Assembly (NCBI GenBank): GCA_002343075.1
Contig: DDRH01000005.1
Coordinates: forward strand, 89,286-153,285
DNA length: 64,000 bases
DNA from: Phycisphaerales bacterium UBA2421
GTDB lineage: Bacteria > Planctomycetota > Phycisphaerae > Tepidisphaerales > Tepidisphaeraceae
Direction: 5' to 3'
The notes below the pieces were generated by a model. The model made no database searches. It saw only the letters and a list, made by a program, of their open reading frames with translations, and was not told where the DNA came from. Positions 8,065 through 15,983 of the stretch are shown one piece after another. The position numbers and the translations under genes were made by a program. Each line of letters opens with the position of its first letter. The stretch's first letter is position 1.

Positions 8065-9759
8065 TCAGCGCGCAGCGGTCAGCCGGTCTCGAAACGCCGG
8101 GGGGATGAAATCGATATCGCTCGCTTCTCGTAACGCAATATCGATCTGAAAATCGATGATTTCCCGGGCGACCGGACTCTGATAATCCTCAAGGCACGCC
8201 TTCGCGGCGTCGACCGCTGACAGTGTTGCGGTGGCCGTCCTTACAGTGCGGTAGATCTTGACCGCCAGTGTCTCTGCGGCACCCGGGGTCAGAAGATGCG
8301 GAATCATCGGCTCTAACTCCGCAAAGCCCTCCTCGGGAATCAACACCCCTTTTCGCTTGCACAATGCGCGCATGAGGTTGAAGCCTTCTCGTGGCGTACT
8401 TGTGGGTAGCAGAGGAATCTTGACGTCAATGCGACCGGGCCGTTTCAAATCGACTTCGATCAAATCGGGCCTGCTCGACGCGAGTACCCACACAATCCTG
8501 CCCCGGTTGGCGGTGTTGCTCATCATCTCGGCAAACATGCCGTAAACCCGCCCCGAAAGCCCACTATCACCGCTGCCCGAGTCTCGCTTGCCCAGACTCT
8601 GGTCGGCTTCATCGACAAAGACAAAGCAGCGTCCAAGTGCCACCAGAAGCCGGAAAATTTTCTCCAGGTTGCCTTCGGTGCTGCCGACCCATTTATCGCG
8701 GAAGTTTTTCAGCTTCACCACCGGCACGCCGGCACTTCCTGCCAGGCACTCGACCATATACGTCTTACCCGTGCCCACCGGCCCGCAAAGCAGATAGCCC
8801 ATCGGCAACGCAGCGAGGTCATTTTGGCGCCAGAGCGCAAAATCCTGCGTCAGCCAGGCCTTCACGGCATCCTGGCCTTCAAGGTCGTCGAGCGATTTTT
8901 TGCTCTCGATAAACTCAATCAAGCCGTTGCACTCTTTCTCGACAAGCTGCTTCTTGAGCGCAACAACGTCGCCCGGCGTGATCGCTGCCTTCTTATACTC
9001 ATTGGTCTTCAGCATCGCCTCGACCGCTGAAACGCTTGCACCTGCAAGTTGTCCTGCGAGGCTTTCCGGTTGCGGCGCAAACTCGGCTAGTGCGGTGGGA
9101 AAATCTCCCTTCATCAAGGCAATTGCATCGCCCAGCGCGGCGGGGCTGGGCAGATTGATCTTGATTTGCGCAGCGCGGGTGTTGTTGACCAATAGCGGGT
9201 GGAGGTCGTTTAAGTTTTCGGTGATCAGGAAGGTCGCCAGAGAGTGTTCTGTCAACATGCTGTCGGTCGACCAGTCTCGCATGAGGCTGGCCAGTGCCGC
9301 CAGGTCATAGTTCAGGCCGCCTTGTGTCGCAGGGGCGACGAGAGATGCACTCTTAACAATACACCCAACCTGATACTTTCGCCGTTGAAGACGGGCTAAG
9401 TTGGCGATGTATCGGAAAAAGATCGTCAAAGCCTCAATCGCCTGCCGCGGCGCGCGCGGCAGCGCGCCGCCGTTGAGTTCTTTGATCGCTGGCCACTGGC
9501 TGAAGATTTCGTTCCCCTTTTCAACCCGAATGCCATTCCCCACATCAAATGTAAGCACGACATCAAAGCGAGGCATGAGCACGCGCAGGAGGAAGTCGGG
9601 AATCTCGCCGATCGACCGCTTGCCGTCATGGGGGATGATGACCCTGTCGGCCACGTTGCCGTGCAAGATAAACTGATTGGTAGTCTCGGCCTGATAAAGC
9701 GCGATGAGGTCGGCAGCCCATTGAGGCATGTCCGATGCTATTGGAGCGTTTGGTTCCAT
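8065..9759 (-). CDS. AAA+ ATPase partnered with PspA
   Basis: 564 residues. The C-terminal half is a complete AAA+ module: Walker A GPVGTGKT (326-333), pore-like K-W-V-G-S-T-E (357-363), Walker B VFVDEAD (380-386), sensor-1 region V-L-A-S-S-R-P-D and the arginine-finger segment K-R-P-G-R-I-D (439-445). The N-terminal half (to about 220) looks like a degenerate AAA lobe ending L-I-T-E-N-L-N-D-L-H-P-L-L, as in Ycf46-type two-lobed proteins (inference). It follows pspA on the same strand after about 240 bases. Association of PspA with AAA+ ATPases is an established theme; here the ATPase presumably remodels PspA or its assemblies at the membrane. Confidence 0.8.
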   Translation of the reverse strand: MEPNAPIASDMPQWAADLIALYQAETTNQFILHGNVADRVIIPHDGKRSIGEIPDFLLRVLMPRFDVVLTFDVGNGIRVEKGNEIFSQWPAIKELNGGALPRAPRQAIEALTIFFRYIANLARLQRRKYQVGCIVKSASLVAPATQGGLNYDLAALASLMRDWSTDSMLTEHSLATFLITENLNDLHPLLVNNTRAAQIKINLPSPAALGDAIALMKGDFPTALAEFAPQPESLAGQLAGASVSAVEAMLKTNEYKKAAITPGDVVALKKQLVEKECNGLIEFIESKKSLDDLEGQDAVKAWLTQDFALWRQNDLAALPMGYLLCGPVGTGKTYMVECLAGSAGVPVVKLKNFRDKWVGSTEGNLEKIFRLLVALGRCFVFVDEADQSLGKRDSGSGDSGLSGRVYGMFAEMMSNTANRGRIVWVLASSRPDLIEVDLKRPGRIDVKIPLLPTSTPREGFNLMRALCKRKGVLIPEEGFAELEPMIPHLLTPGAAETLAVKIYRTVRTATATLSAVDAAKACLEDYQSPVAREIIDFQIDIALREASDIDFIPPAFRDRLTAAR

Positions 9760-10002
9760 GGCAATTCAGAATGACGAAACCGCAAATCACAATCAGCTGC
9801 TTGGCGACAATCGGCACCGACGCTGATAGCCGACCGAACTCGCTGACGAGCGACAGAATCCGCAAGGGTGGCGGTCAGCGGAATCGCTTTTCAAAACTCG
9901 ATCACTTCCTCTCAAGATCTCGCGGTTCGTTCTTCCGAATCAGAAGGCCCGTCGCTATTCGTCATTTGTGGTCTTGCCTGGAGCCTGGGGATCGGGATCT
10001 AA
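9760..10002. other. Intergenic between pspA and the AAA+ gene
   Basis: 243 bases with no open frame worth naming, no repeat and no clear terminator. The spacing is larger than expected for a tight operon, so the ATPase gene may have its own promoter here. Confidence 0.35.
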
Positions 10003-10758
10003 CTATTGCGACACCGGCCCCATCTGTTTGCCGCCGCCTTCGGCTTCTGCGGCGGGGGCGGAGACCGAATCCTTGGCTTCCAGGGCAATTCCTTCCCTTG
10101 CGGCGAAATCGGCCAAAGCCTGATCGGCCATCGCCTTCTGCTCGGCTTCTTTCATCTGGATGTCGGACGTGTTGAAACTGTCCTTAGCCACACGCACGCG
10201 CCCTGCGGCCTTTTCCCGTTCTTCTTCCACCATGGTGTGGAGCCGTTCGAGGGTGTCGCCACTGCCGCCGATCTGTGTCACCATCCCGCTGGCCATTTCG
10301 GTCAGCTCGGCCATGGCTTTCTTCACCTTCAGGTCGCTGAGACTCTGTCGCAAAGACTCGATTTTTTGCTTCGCGGCGTTGACCGACACATCTCTGGCGG
10401 TCACAAGGTCCTTATACGTTTTCTCGGCCTGCGCCAGTTGCCCGCGGTTCTCCTCCAACTCTCTCTCTACGGTCTGCAGCCGCACGGCATACTGCCCGGC
10501 CAGCTCGCGGTTGCCCGCCTTGAGATTAGCACCGGTCTTGGCGCGCAGGTCGCGCTGATCAGACTCGAGCTTGCGCACTTGCGTCATCAGCCGCTCGCAC
10601 AGCCCGGCGTGGCTGGCGAGGCCTTCGTTATACTTCGCAATCTGCTTGCGGAGATTTTCCTTCTCCACTTCCAGAAGCGCTTCGGGGTTGGATCGTTCGA
10701 TTCCTGAAACAAACAAACTCAGGAATCCCTTAAACAGGTTGCCAATTCGACGAAACAT
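10003..10758 (-). CDS. pspA: PspA/IM30/Vipp1-family protein
   Basis: 251 residues, nearly all helical coiled coil. The N-terminus M-F-R-R-I-G-N-L-F-K-G-F is the membrane-binding amphipathic helix of the family, followed by heptad-rich stretches (E-V-E-K-E-N-L-R-K-Q, Q-T-V-E-R-E-L-E-E-N) through about residue 215. The tail (after A-R-E-G-I-A-L-E) is Ala/Glu/Gly-rich and ends Q-M-G-P-V-S-Q. PspA proteins are ESCRT-III-like and assemble on stressed or leaky inner membrane. The downstream AAA+ gene is the likely functional partner. No pspF, pspB or pspC is present nearby. Confidence 0.88.
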   Translation of the reverse strand: MFRRIGNLFKGFLSLFVSGIERSNPEALLEVEKENLRKQIAKYNEGLASHAGLCERLMTQVRKLESDQRDLRAKTGANLKAGNRELAGQYAVRLQTVERELEENRGQLAQAEKTYKDLVTARDVSVNAAKQKIESLRQSLSDLKVKKAMAELTEMASGMVTQIGGSGDTLERLHTMVEEEREKAAGRVRVAKDSFNTSDIQMKEAEQKAMADQALADFAAREGIALEAKDSVSAPAAEAEGGGKQMGPVSQ

Positions 10759-10819
10759 GCTGTCTCCTTCTGTTCTCCCTCCTGTGGCGTGCCAAACGAG
10801 GGGACACGCATGAAAATAC

Positions 10820-11977
10820 TCACTTTTCGTTCAAATCACAAAACCCGACCGTCAAGGTCCGCAGGTCGCCACTATCATGGAGCTTCACCAGCGCTGCGGC
10901 GATGCGGGGATCGAACAGCGAGCCGGCCGATTCCGTGATAAGGCGCATCGCCATGGTCACGCTCCAGGCTTCCTTATACGCGCGGGCGCTGGTCAGCGCG
11001 TCATAGACGTCCACAACATGAACAATTCGTGCTTCGATCGGAATCATTTCAGCGCACAGCCCGTCGGGGTAGCCGGTGCCGTCGAAGTTCTCGTGGTGGC
11101 TTCTCGCGATAACTCTGGCGCGCGCAAAGAATGGCCGGGTGGATAAGATGCGCTCGCCGACGATGGTGTGCTGCTCCATTGCGCTGCGTTCCGCTTCAGT
11201 GAGCGGGCCGGGTTTCGTGAGGATCTGATCGGGCACATGGAGTTTGCCAACATCGTGGAGAATGCTCGAATAGCCGATCTCGTGTGCTTCCGTCTCGCCG
11301 AACCCACAAGCCGCCGCAAGGGCTTGGGCGTATCGCTGGATTCGCAGGACATGGGCGCCGGTGTCATGGTCCTTGGCCTCGGCGGCGACGGCGAGCATGT
11401 AAATTGCATCCATGTTCGCTTCATTCAGCTGTGCGGTACGGGTGGCGACACGCTGTTCGAGACGGTCGTTGAGCTGTTTTAAGTCAACCGCCTGTTGAAG
11501 CACGGTGTCGCTCATCTGCACCAAAAACTCCTGCTGAAACTTCAGGCTTGCCTCGGTGTCTTTCAGCCGGTGAATGTTGACAAATGTTACGAGACGGAAC
11601 CCGATTTCGTCTTCGGAGACGGCAATGTGATTGTAAGACACGATGACCGGCAGTTGCTCGCCGTCGGCTCGAAAGAGCCTGGTTTCCAGCTCGCCTTTGG
11701 CGCAAAAGTCCTTCAGTGAATCAAGAAGCGGCTGGCGAGAAAGATCGTCTGGGTAGAGAGAAAAGACGCTTCCGTCCACGAGTTGCGTAACGCTCAGCCC
11801 GATCAGCTCCGCCGCCGGGGTGTTGACGTGTGCCATGACGCCTTGGCGCGAGAGCAACATCGCGGCGCAGGGAAGCGCGTCCATCACCTGCTTCACCTCT
11901 CGCAGGGTGGGGGGGTGTCGCGGGCTGGTCTCTCGAGGAGTTCCCGCCCTGAATTGTGAGTGTTCTGCAGCCGGCAC
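10820..11977 (-). CDS. PAS - HD-GYP cyclic-di-GMP phosphodiesterase
   Basis: 385 residues from GTG 11977. Residues about 30-140 are a PAS sensor (M-D-A-L-P-C-A-A-M-L-L, V-N-T-P-A-A-E-L-I-G), then a coiled coil (about 145-190), then an HD-GYP domain with HD at 241-242 (ILHDVGKLHVPD) and the GYP motif at 302-304 (FDGTGYPDGL). The motif residues for a c-di-GMP-degrading enzyme are intact. There is no receiver domain and no membrane segment, so it should be cytoplasmic and sense a diffusible or redox/ligand signal. It is 60 bases upstream of pspA on the same strand, so co-transcription with the PspA/AAA pair is possible. Confidence 0.88.
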   Translation of the reverse strand: MPAAEHSQFRAGTPRETSPRHPPTLREVKQVMDALPCAAMLLSRQGVMAHVNTPAAELIGLSVTQLVDGSVFSLYPDDLSRQPLLDSLKDFCAKGELETRLFRADGEQLPVIVSYNHIAVSEDEIGFRLVTFVNIHRLKDTEASLKFQQEFLVQMSDTVLQQAVDLKQLNDRLEQRVATRTAQLNEANMDAIYMLAVAAEAKDHDTGAHVLRIQRYAQALAAACGFGETEAHEIGYSSILHDVGKLHVPDQILTKPGPLTEAERSAMEQHTIVGERILSTRPFFARARVIARSHHENFDGTGYPDGLCAEMIPIEARIVHVVDVYDALTSARAYKEAWSVTMAMRLITESAGSLFDPRIAAALVKLHDSGDLRTLTVGFCDLNEK

Positions 11978-12035
11978 AGCGAAGTTATTATATCCCGCAG
12001 GTGTCGGGTTCTGCTAAAACCGAGGCAGTTCGCTG

Positions 12036-12064
12036 TTGATCAGGTTCGATTTCTCCGATATCCT
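12036..12064 (+). promoter_or_regulatory. Candidate sigma-70-type promoter of the thrS leader
   Basis: TTGATC (12036-12041), 17 bases, TATCCT (12059-12064). A start point about 7 bases downstream would put the transcript's 5' end almost at the leader ATG 12073. Read by eye only; planctomycete promoters are poorly conserved. Confidence 0.35.
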
Positions 12065-12072
12065 TGACAGAT

Positions 12073-12135
12073 ATGCAGCATGGCACGGCAGCAACGACGA
12101 CTACGACCACGGCCACTCCGGCGGCCGGGCACTGA
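12073..12135 (+). CDS. Threonine-rich leader peptide (putative thrS attenuator)
   Basis: ATG 12073 to TGA 12133-12135 encodes 20 residues, M-Q-H-G-T-A-A, then six consecutive threonines (codons 12094-12111), A-T-P-A-A-G-H; eight of twenty residues are Thr. An intrinsic terminator begins 43 bases after the stop, and thrS follows. The last codons (CCGGCGGC at 12118-12125) can pair with the 5' arm of that terminator (GCCGCCCGG, 12178-12186, one bulged C). Ribosomes stalled early in the Thr run would leave that segment free for an antiterminator, while a ribosome reaching the stop would cover it. This is the classic layout of ribosome-mediated attenuation as in thrL. There is little room for a Shine-Dalgarno. 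Another frame (ATG 12080) is open longer but Arg-rich and less plausible. Confidence 0.65.
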   Translation: MQHGTAATTTTTTATPAAGH

Positions 12136-12178
12136 TCGTCTCTGCGCGTGTTTGTTGCACCAGATGAAACGAGTTCAG

Positions 12179-12210
12179 CCGCCCGGATTGTCCCGGGCGG
12201 TTTTTCTTTC
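12179..12210 (+). terminator. Intrinsic terminator in the thrS leader (attenuator)
   Basis: CCGCCCGG (12179-12186), six-base loop, CCGGGCGG (12193-12200), followed by TTTTTCTTTC. A perfect 8-bp GC stem with a T-tract, about 90 bases before the thrS start and inside its presumed leader. Confidence 0.85.
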
Positions 12211-12217
12211 TATCGAT

Positions 12218-12296
12218 TTCACCGCGGCGGCGCAGAGAGCGCGGTGGGTTCGACAGAAATGGCCTTACTCTGCGACCTCTGCGCCTCAGCGGTGAA
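12218..12296. repeat. MITE-like element in the thrS 5' region
   Basis: 79 bases with terminal inverted repeats: TTCACCGCGGCGGCGCAGAG at the left against CTCTGCGCCTCAGCGGTGAA at the right (imperfect). It resembles the widespread 'ttcaccgcagagacgcagag' dispersed hairpin repeats. It fills the space between the attenuator terminator and the thrS start codon. Confidence 0.55.
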
Positions 12297-12301
12297 TTCT
12301 T

Positions 12302-14314
12302 ATGGTAATCGCAATTCTCCCCGACGGCTCGAAACGTGAGCTTCCCGACGGTGCCAGCGTGATGCAACTGGCCGAGTCAATCGGAAAAGGCCTGGCCAAG
12401 GCCGCCATCGCCGGTCGAGTCGATGGTAAAGTCGTCGATCTTTCCCACAAACTCGTCGGCGAGCACCAGGTGAGCATCGTCACCGACCGCGACCCGGATG
12501 CGCTGCTCGTGCTCCGCCACAGCACGGCACATGTCATGGCCGAGGCGATTCAGCGAATCTGGCCGAAGGCTCTGCTGGCTTACGGCCCAGCGTTGGAAAC
12601 GGGGTTTTACTATGACATCGCGCTCGACCAGCCGATTTCATCGAGTGATTTTGAGAAGATCGAGAAGGAGATGGCGGCGATCATCGCGGAGGATCGGCCG
12701 TTTAGCCGCTATGAGCTTTCGTTTGATGAAGGAATGAAGCGTCTGCAATCTGAGGGAAACAAGTACAAAGTTGACAACGCGCAGCGTGCCCAGGCCGGCG
12801 GGGCGGTGAGCCTGAGCTGGTATGCTACCGGGCAGTCTGGCAAGAATTGGGAAGACCTTTGCATGGGTCCGCACATTCCAAGCACTGGAAAAATCAAGGC
12901 GTTTAAGGTTGTAAGCGTTGCGTCATCCAACTGGCACGGCGATGTAAAACTCGACCGTTTTCAACGCATCTATGGCACCGCGTTCTTTGACAAGAAACAA
13001 CTTGAAGAACACTTCAAGCTGCAGGAAGAAGCACGCAAGCGCGACCACCGCGTGATCGGCCCGGCGCTGGGGCTGTTTACAATTGATGAAAAGGTGGGGC
13101 AGGGACTGATCTTGTGGAAGCCGAAGGGGGCCGTTGTGCGTCAAGAGCTGCAGAATTTTATTGGCATGCACCTCAAGCGACAAGGGTACCAGCAGGTGTT
13201 TACCCCACACATCGGCAGACTGGACTTGTATAAGACCAGCGGGCACTTTCCCTACTACCGCGAGAGCCAGTTCCCCCCGCTGGTGGATCGCGAGTTCATC
13301 AGCGCAAAGGCTGAAGAGGGCTGCACTTGCGCGCAGCTTTCCAACCTGATGGAAACCGGGGAAATCGAGGGTTATCTGCTTAAGCCCATGAATTGCCCCA
13401 TGCACATTCGCATCTACGCCAGCGAGCAGCGGTCGTATCGCGATCTGCCGATTCGCCTCGCTGAATTCGGCACCGTGTACCGCTGGGAAAAGTCCGGCGA
13501 ACTCGGCGGGATGACCCGCGTGCGCGGCTTCACCCAGGACGATGCGCACTTGTTTTGCATGGAAGAACAAGTGGCGGCTGAAGTGCAGGGATGTCTTGAG
13601 CTGGTGAAGATCATCCTCGGCACGCTGGGCATGAAAGACTACCGCGTGCGCGTCGGCCTGCGCGACCCGGACAGCGCCAAATACGTCGGCGACCCCGCGC
13701 AGTGGGACCGCGCCGAAGCCGCCTGCCTCGCCGCCGCCGAGAGTTTGGGCGTCAATTTCAGCAAAGAGCCCGGCGAAGCGGCTTTTTACGGCCCGAAGAT
13801 CGATTTCGTGGTCAAAGACGTCATCGGCCGCGAGTGGCAACTGGGCACCGTGCAGGTCGATTACCAACTGCCCCAGCGGTTCGAGCTTGAGTACATCGGC
13901 GCCGATAACAAACCGCACCGCCCGGTCATGATCCACCGCGCGCCTTTCGGCAGTATGGAACGGTTCATCGGCGTGCTGATCGAACATTTCAACGGCGCGT
14001 TCCCGCTGTGGCTGTCGCCGGTTCAAGTCGCGGTCTTGTCGATCAGCGAGAAGTTCAACGATTACGGCCAGCAGGTCGTCAACCAGCTAAAAGAAGCCGG
14101 CCTGCGGGTAGAGTTCGACAACAGCGGCGACAAAATCGGCGCAAAAATCCGCAAATATACGCTGGAAAAGGTGCCGTACATGCTCATCGTCGGCGAAAAG
14201 GAACAGGCGGAGGGCAAGGTGGCGGTAAGGCACCGGACTGAGGGGGATAAGGGGGCGGTGAGCCTGACGGAATTCGTCACCAAGGCAACGACAGCGGTAG
14301 GGGAGCGGCAGTAA
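12302..14314 (+). CDS. thrS: Threonyl-tRNA synthetase
   Basis: 670 residues. The N-terminus is a TGS domain (V-I-A-I-L-P-D-G-S-K-R-E-L), followed by the editing domain (H-S-T-A-H-V-M-A-E-A, the HxxxH site) and the class II catalytic core. The core has MNCPMH carrying the zinc Cys, W-E-K-S-G-E-L-G-G-M-T-R-V-R-G-F-T-Q-D-D-A-H (motif 2), and motif 3 around A-P-F-G-S-M-E-R-F. A C-terminal anticodon-binding domain closes the protein. Full length for the family. ATG 12302 lacks a strong Shine-Dalgarno. Expression is probably controlled by the upstream Thr-rich leader and terminator. Confidence 0.97.
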   Translation: MVIAILPDGSKRELPDGASVMQLAESIGKGLAKAAIAGRVDGKVVDLSHKLVGEHQVSIVTDRDPDALLVLRHSTAHVMAEAIQRIWPKALLAYGPALETGFYYDIALDQPISSSDFEKIEKEMAAIIAEDRPFSRYELSFDEGMKRLQSEGNKYKVDNAQRAQAGGAVSLSWYATGQSGKNWEDLCMGPHIPSTGKIKAFKVVSVASSNWHGDVKLDRFQRIYGTAFFDKKQLEEHFKLQEEARKRDHRVIGPALGLFTIDEKVGQGLILWKPKGAVVRQELQNFIGMHLKRQGYQQVFTPHIGRLDLYKTSGHFPYYRESQFPPLVDREFISAKAEEGCTCAQLSNLMETGEIEGYLLKPMNCPMHIRIYASEQRSYRDLPIRLAEFGTVYRWEKSGELGGMTRVRGFTQDDAHLFCMEEQVAAEVQGCLELVKIILGTLGMKDYRVRVGLRDPDSAKYVGDPAQWDRAEAACLAAAESLGVNFSKEPGEAAFYGPKIDFVVKDVIGREWQLGTVQVDYQLPQRFELEYIGADNKPHRPVMIHRAPFGSMERFIGVLIEHFNGAFPLWLSPVQVAVLSISEKFNDYGQQVVNQLKEAGLRVEFDNSGDKIGAKIRKYTLEKVPYMLIVGEKEQAEGKVAVRHRTEGDKGAVSLTEFVTKATTAVGERQ

Positions 14315-14320
14315 CAGAAA

Positions 14321-15187
14321 ATGGCAGACCTCGCTGCCAACCTCCGTCGCCATATTGACGTCCTCGCCGAACTGATCGGCGAGCGCAATACATCGCGTCC
14401 GAGCGCGCTTGAATTGGCGCGCCGCTATCTCCGCAGTGAGTTGACGGCGATGGAGCTCGTTGTTGCGGAAACACCGTTCGAAACGCATGTGCGGTCAGCC
14501 TTAAACCTTGAAGTTGTTTTACCCGGTTCGAAGCCTGCAAAATCAACGCTAGTTATTGGTGCCCATTACGATTCTGCAGCGGGAACACCGGGCGCCGACG
14601 ACAACGCGTCCGCCGTAGCGACGCTGCTTGAGATTGCTCGTGACCTTTCAGGGAGAAAGCTCAAGCGAAAAACGCGTCTCGTGTTTTACGACTGCGAAGA
14701 ACCACCGCACTTCAACCTTGGCGAAATGGGCAGCCAATTTCACGCCATTCAGATGCGGCGAAATGGCGAGAAGCTGCTGGGCATGATTTGTCTTGAATCC
14801 CTTGGCTACTTCGGCGAGTGCCAGAAATTCATAAAGCCGCCGTGGCCGCTGCGACTCCTCGATTCTATCATTGGCCCACGCTATCTCATCGTCGTTTCAA
14901 ACGTCGCCAGCATTCCATTCGGCGTACGCTTTGTCACAAAATTGTTTACCAGCGGTAAGCTCCCAATCTTTCCGGCTGCACTACCGGTGAAATGGGTTCC
15001 GGACATTGCGCTGTCAGATCATCGGGGCTATTGGGAGCAAGGATTTCGAGCGCTAATGATTACTAATACTGCACACTTGCGAAATCCAAATTATCACACT
15101 GCGAACGATCGACTTGAGACACTCAATATAGATCGATTAACGAAAGCTTGTCGCCAGATTCAAACCGCCGTCCGACGGCTGTTGTGA
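14321..15187 (+). CDS. M28-family zinc metallopeptidase, cytoplasmic type
   Basis: 288 residues starting 6 bases after the thrS stop, so probably co-transcribed. The M28 metal ligands are recognisable: IGAHYDS (H82), GADDNAS (D93, bridging), Y-D-C-E-E-P (catalytic/metal Glu 126-127), S-D-H-R-G-Y-W and the final N-Y-H-T-A-N-D (His). There is no signal peptide or lipobox, unlike many M28 aminopeptidases, so it should act in the cytoplasm. Substrate unknown; family members include aminopeptidases and glutaminyl cyclases. Its 3' end overlaps the end of the convergent RNA ligase gene by 65 bases. Confidence 0.85.
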   Translation: MADLAANLRRHIDVLAELIGERNTSRPSALELARRYLRSELTAMELVVAETPFETHVRSALNLEVVLPGSKPAKSTLVIGAHYDSAAGTPGADDNASAVATLLEIARDLSGRKLKRKTRLVFYDCEEPPHFNLGEMGSQFHAIQMRRNGEKLLGMICLESLGYFGECQKFIKPPWPLRLLDSIIGPRYLIVVSNVASIPFGVRFVTKLFTSGKLPIFPAALPVKWVPDIALSDHRGYWEQGFRALMITNTAHLRNPNYHTANDRLETLNIDRLTKACRQIQTAVRRLL

Positions 15188-15933
15188 ATCGCTCGCTTAG
15201 TTCGGGTAGATACTTCCCGTCGATTTTGTCGGGACGGACGTATTTGCCCAGAAAATCAACCGCGCCTTGCCGCTCACACCGCCACACCGCGCCTTCTACT
15301 GGATCGATCGCGCCATGAAAGCCGTTGCCGCGGGCGCCGGGGTCGCCTTCTAGAATCGCCATGACATCCTTAATCGAAATCGGCCCGCCGACGTGCAGTA
15401 GGTTCGGTACCAGCAGGCCTGCCGCGCGGCAGCGGTCGTCGAACTCGTCATGCAACGCGCGCGTCTGTCCGCGGATGAGGTCGAAGGCGACGGACGGTTC
15501 GTGCGCCAGTTCGTACCGCGTGCCGTGTGCCTGGCAGAACCATTCTCCGCTCACACGCTCGCCTTCCTGCAGAAACTCAAACTTCGCCACGTTTTTCCAT
15601 CACCCACAGCGCAAAAAATTTGTGCTGGTCATATGGCGAAGAGATCGCGCGATAACCCGATCGCCCCAGCGGGATCAACTCGCTGTCCACGCGTGCAACC
15701 GCGACGTTGGAGCCGTCGAGTTTCTCACGCACGATGATGCGGTCGTGCTTGTCGCGCGCTTTCTCGGTCAGAATTTTCGCCTGGCCGAGCGTGAGCTTGT
15801 GATCGCCCAGGCCCAGCCGCGAGCCGGGCAGGTGGGCGATATGGCCATATGCTTTCATCCCCAGCGGGCGGGTGGATTTCTCGGGGGCCGGTTGCATTGG
15901 CTTCATTGTCGCCCGGGCATCGAACTGCGGCAA
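15123..15933 (-). pseudogene. RNA ligase family protein, split by a frameshift
   Basis: Two minus-strand frames together make one RNA ligase (PF09414-like). The first (15933-15577) has the adenylation motif REKLDGSN and L-G-R-S-G-Y-R, ending in the family segment H-K-F-F-A-L-W-V-M-E. The second (from about 15590 to 15123) continues at once with V-A-K-F-E-F-L-Q-E-G-E-R-V-S-G-E-W and holds E-G-A-V-W-R and F-L-G-K-Y-V-R-P-D-K. The break falls at a run of five A (minus strand; T5 at 15592-15596); with four A the two parts join in frame. Either a sequencing error, a recent mutation or +1 recoding. The true start may be the later ATG at 15858 (M-K-A-Y-G-H-I-A-H). The lysine nucleophile is intact. 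Confidence 0.75.
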
Positions 15934-15983
15934 CGTGGCGATGGCGCTTGCCCGCTGCTTCTCGCCGCCGTAGGTTGCTTTGC

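Noticed and set aside
12080..12295. 71-codon Arg-rich ORF in the thrS leader
   Set aside because: It runs through the terminator hairpin and the MITE-like repeat and has no family features; the Thr-rich frame explains the region better.
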